From Tahibacter harae (GTDB taxonomy: Bacteria > Pseudomonadota > Gammaproteobacteria > Xanthomonadales > Rhodanobacteraceae), in assembly GCF_024437735.1 (NCBI RefSeq), contig NZ_JANFQO010000019.1:40433-104432 (forward strand): a stretch of 64,000 nucleotides of DNA, in the 5' to 3' direction. The number at the start of each line of letters is the position of its first letter. The stretch's first letter is position 1. Positions 62,968-64,000 of this stretch are shown piece by piece. The notes below the pieces were generated by a model. The model worked only from the letters and a program-made list of their open reading frames with translations, was not told the DNA's origin and made no database searches. Both the position numbers and the translations under genes were made by a program.

Positions 62968-63882
62968 ATGGCTCGCCCACGCGCTCAAATCGTCTCGCCG
63001 GAAGGTGCTGAGGGATGCTATCACTGCGTCCAGCGGTGTGTCCGCCGCGCATTTCTATGCGGAAGCGACGCGTTGACAGGGCGCGATTTCGAGCACCGAA
63101 AAAACTGGATTCGCGAACGGCTGCATCTGCTAGGCGAGTGCTATGCCGTTGCGATTCACGCCTACGCCGTCATGAGCAATCATCTGCACATTGTCCTGCA
63201 GTTCAATGCCGCTGCTTCAGCGACGTGGAGTGACGAGGAAACGGCGTCGCGCTGGATCCGGTTGTTTCCTCCAGGCGAGGATTCGGACAGTGCAAGAGAG
63301 TTGAAGTGCCAAGCCCTGCTCGCCGATCCAGAGCGGCTGGCCCTGGTACGTGTCCGGCTAGGCAGCCTGTCCTGGTTCATGCGTTGCCTGGCCGAGCCGA
63401 TTGCGCGACGTGCTAATCGTGAAGACCACTGTACGGGACGCTTCTGGGAGGGGCGTTTCCGATGCCAGCTCCTCTGTGACGAACGGGCTGTGCTCGCCGC
63501 CATGGCGTACGTTGACCTGAACCCAATCCGTGCCGGTGTCGTGGACGCGCTGGATGCAACCGTACATACCAGCGCCAGCGAACGGATTGATCTGGTGCGT
63601 CATGGATTGCCGCCGGCCGAACTCCTGCGTCCCGTTGCGGGAACATTGCCGGTCTCTTTGTCCATCGGTACAGCCGACTATCTGCAGATCCTCGACTGGA
63701 CCGGCAGAGCGCTGGCGCCCGGCAAGCGTGGCAGGATTGCTGAAAGCGCTCCTGCAATCCTCGCTGTCATCGACAGGGATGCCCGGCGCTGGGCGATGCG
63801 AGTAAGCGGCTACAGCGGCGGCTGGGCACGCGCCGCAGGCTGTGCCCAGGACTTGATTGACCTCGCCGCGCGAATTGTGTAA
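62968..63882 (+). CDS. RAYT-type (Y1/HUH) transposase, C-terminus truncated
   Basis: 304 codons. The metal-binding HUH is SNHLHIVL (His72, His74) and the catalytic tyrosine is in AMAYVDLNPIRAG (about residue 181), so the catalytic core is intact. RAYTs process REP-type palindromic ends by single-strand cleavage. Compared with the copy at 60793 the last dozen or so residues (GQRWLQG...) are replaced: after REAARI-like GCG-CGA-ATT the frame runs into GTG-TAA, where an IS3-type element seems to begin. It may still be active. It is the only transposase in the window with both catalytic sites. Confidence 0.85.
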   Translation: MARPRAQIVSPEGAEGCYHCVQRCVRRAFLCGSDALTGRDFEHRKNWIRERLHLLGECYAVAIHAYAVMSNHLHIVLQFNAAASATWSDEETASRWIRLFPPGEDSDSARELKCQALLADPERLALVRVRLGSLSWFMRCLAEPIARRANREDHCTGRFWEGRFRCQLLCDERAVLAAMAYVDLNPIRAGVVDALDATVHTSASERIDLVRHGLPPAELLRPVAGTLPVSLSIGTADYLQILDWTGRALAPGKRGRIAESAPAILAVIDRDARRWAMRVSGYSGGWARAAGCAQDLIDLAARIV

Positions 63883-63905
63883 TGACCCAGCGGTTTCTGC
63901 ACAGG

Positions 63906-64000
63906 TCACGCCGCTAATCGATACGCCTCGGCGGGTGTCTTCATGCCCAGCGCCTGATGCGGTCGCCGGGTGTTATAGAACTGGATCCAATCGCTGATCA
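63906..64000 (-). CDS. IS3-family transposase OrfB, C-terminal fragment
   Basis: Minus-strand frame ending at a TGA (63906-63908) and reading ...DWIQFYNTRRPHQALGMKT, PAEAYRLAA, the diagnostic C-terminus of IS3-family OrfB integrases (the last catalytic Glu lies upstream, outside the window). The element's terminal sequence (about 63878-63908) contains TGACCCAGCGGTTTCTGCA. It interrupts the end of the RAYT gene and extends beyond the right edge. Confidence 0.85.
   Translation of the reverse strand, partial: ISDWIQFYNTRRPHQALGMKTPAEAYRLAA

Noticed and set aside
1..64000. CRISPR array or tRNA/rRNA genes
   Set aside because: No regularly spaced identical repeats, cloverleaf-like sequence or rRNA-conserved segment was seen on either strand.

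Overview
The window is about 64 kb of GC-rich DNA (roughly two-thirds G+C by eye). Gene content suggests a gammaproteobacterium of the Xanthomonadales/Lysobacterales, most likely Rhodanobacteraceae. The evidence is an azurin plus cbb3 oxidase block with a true Fnr, many secreted beta-repeat proteins, RAYT-type transposases and abundant short interspersed repeats. The genus is an inference; no rRNA or tRNA gene is present to anchor it.

Region 1 (1-10.4 kb, almost all + strand): the tail of an unidentified gene; a diheme and a triheme c-type cytochrome with a 4-nt overlap; a MocR-type regulator; two small membrane proteins; a LuxR-type regulator with a degenerate receiver; a small roadblock-like protein; an unknown 304-aa protein; a histone-deacetylase-fold enzyme; hemN; fnr.

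Region 2 (10.4-19.8 kb, - strand): one respiratory operon reading azurin, ccoN, ccoO, ccoQ, ccoP, a 99-aa membrane protein, ccoG, ccoH, ccoI, ccoS and a TauE/SafE-like membrane protein. From ccoO to ccoS each gene overlaps the next by exactly 4 nt. Perfect Fnr boxes (TTGAT-N4-ATCAA) lie upstream of azurin and of hemN, and fnr itself is between them. This is a compact microaerobic module: Fnr switches on anaerobic heme synthesis and the high-affinity oxidase together with its assembly and copper-loading factors.

Region 3 (20-36 kb): a lone receiver protein; a small unknown gene; an exonuclease/helicase pair resembling Bacillus MrfB/MrfA; a secreted repeat protein; a secreted subtilase; a serine hydrolase in an operon with a LytS/LytTR two-component system; an ankyrin protein.

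Region 4 (35.7-45.3 kb): a secreted RHS/YD-repeat protein with a low-GC C-terminal tip and a coupled small downstream gene (candidate toxin/immunity module); a LysR/DJ-1 divergent pair; a cation/proton antiporter.

Region 5 (43.4-64 kb): a mosaic accessory zone. Six copies of an element family with near-perfect 20-bp inverted ends (one still carrying a broken Y1 transposase) are interspersed with secreted proteins, short-chain dehydrogenases, LysR regulators, a sulfotransferase and a CPBP protease. A second RAYT family is present as one near-intact gene and two fragments, and an IS3-family element starts at the right edge.

The observation I find most intriguing is a short tail motif ([IL]-F-x-x-[GD]-[FV]-[EDQ]) shared by five otherwise different secreted proteins. 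It could be a lineage-specific export or surface-processing signal.
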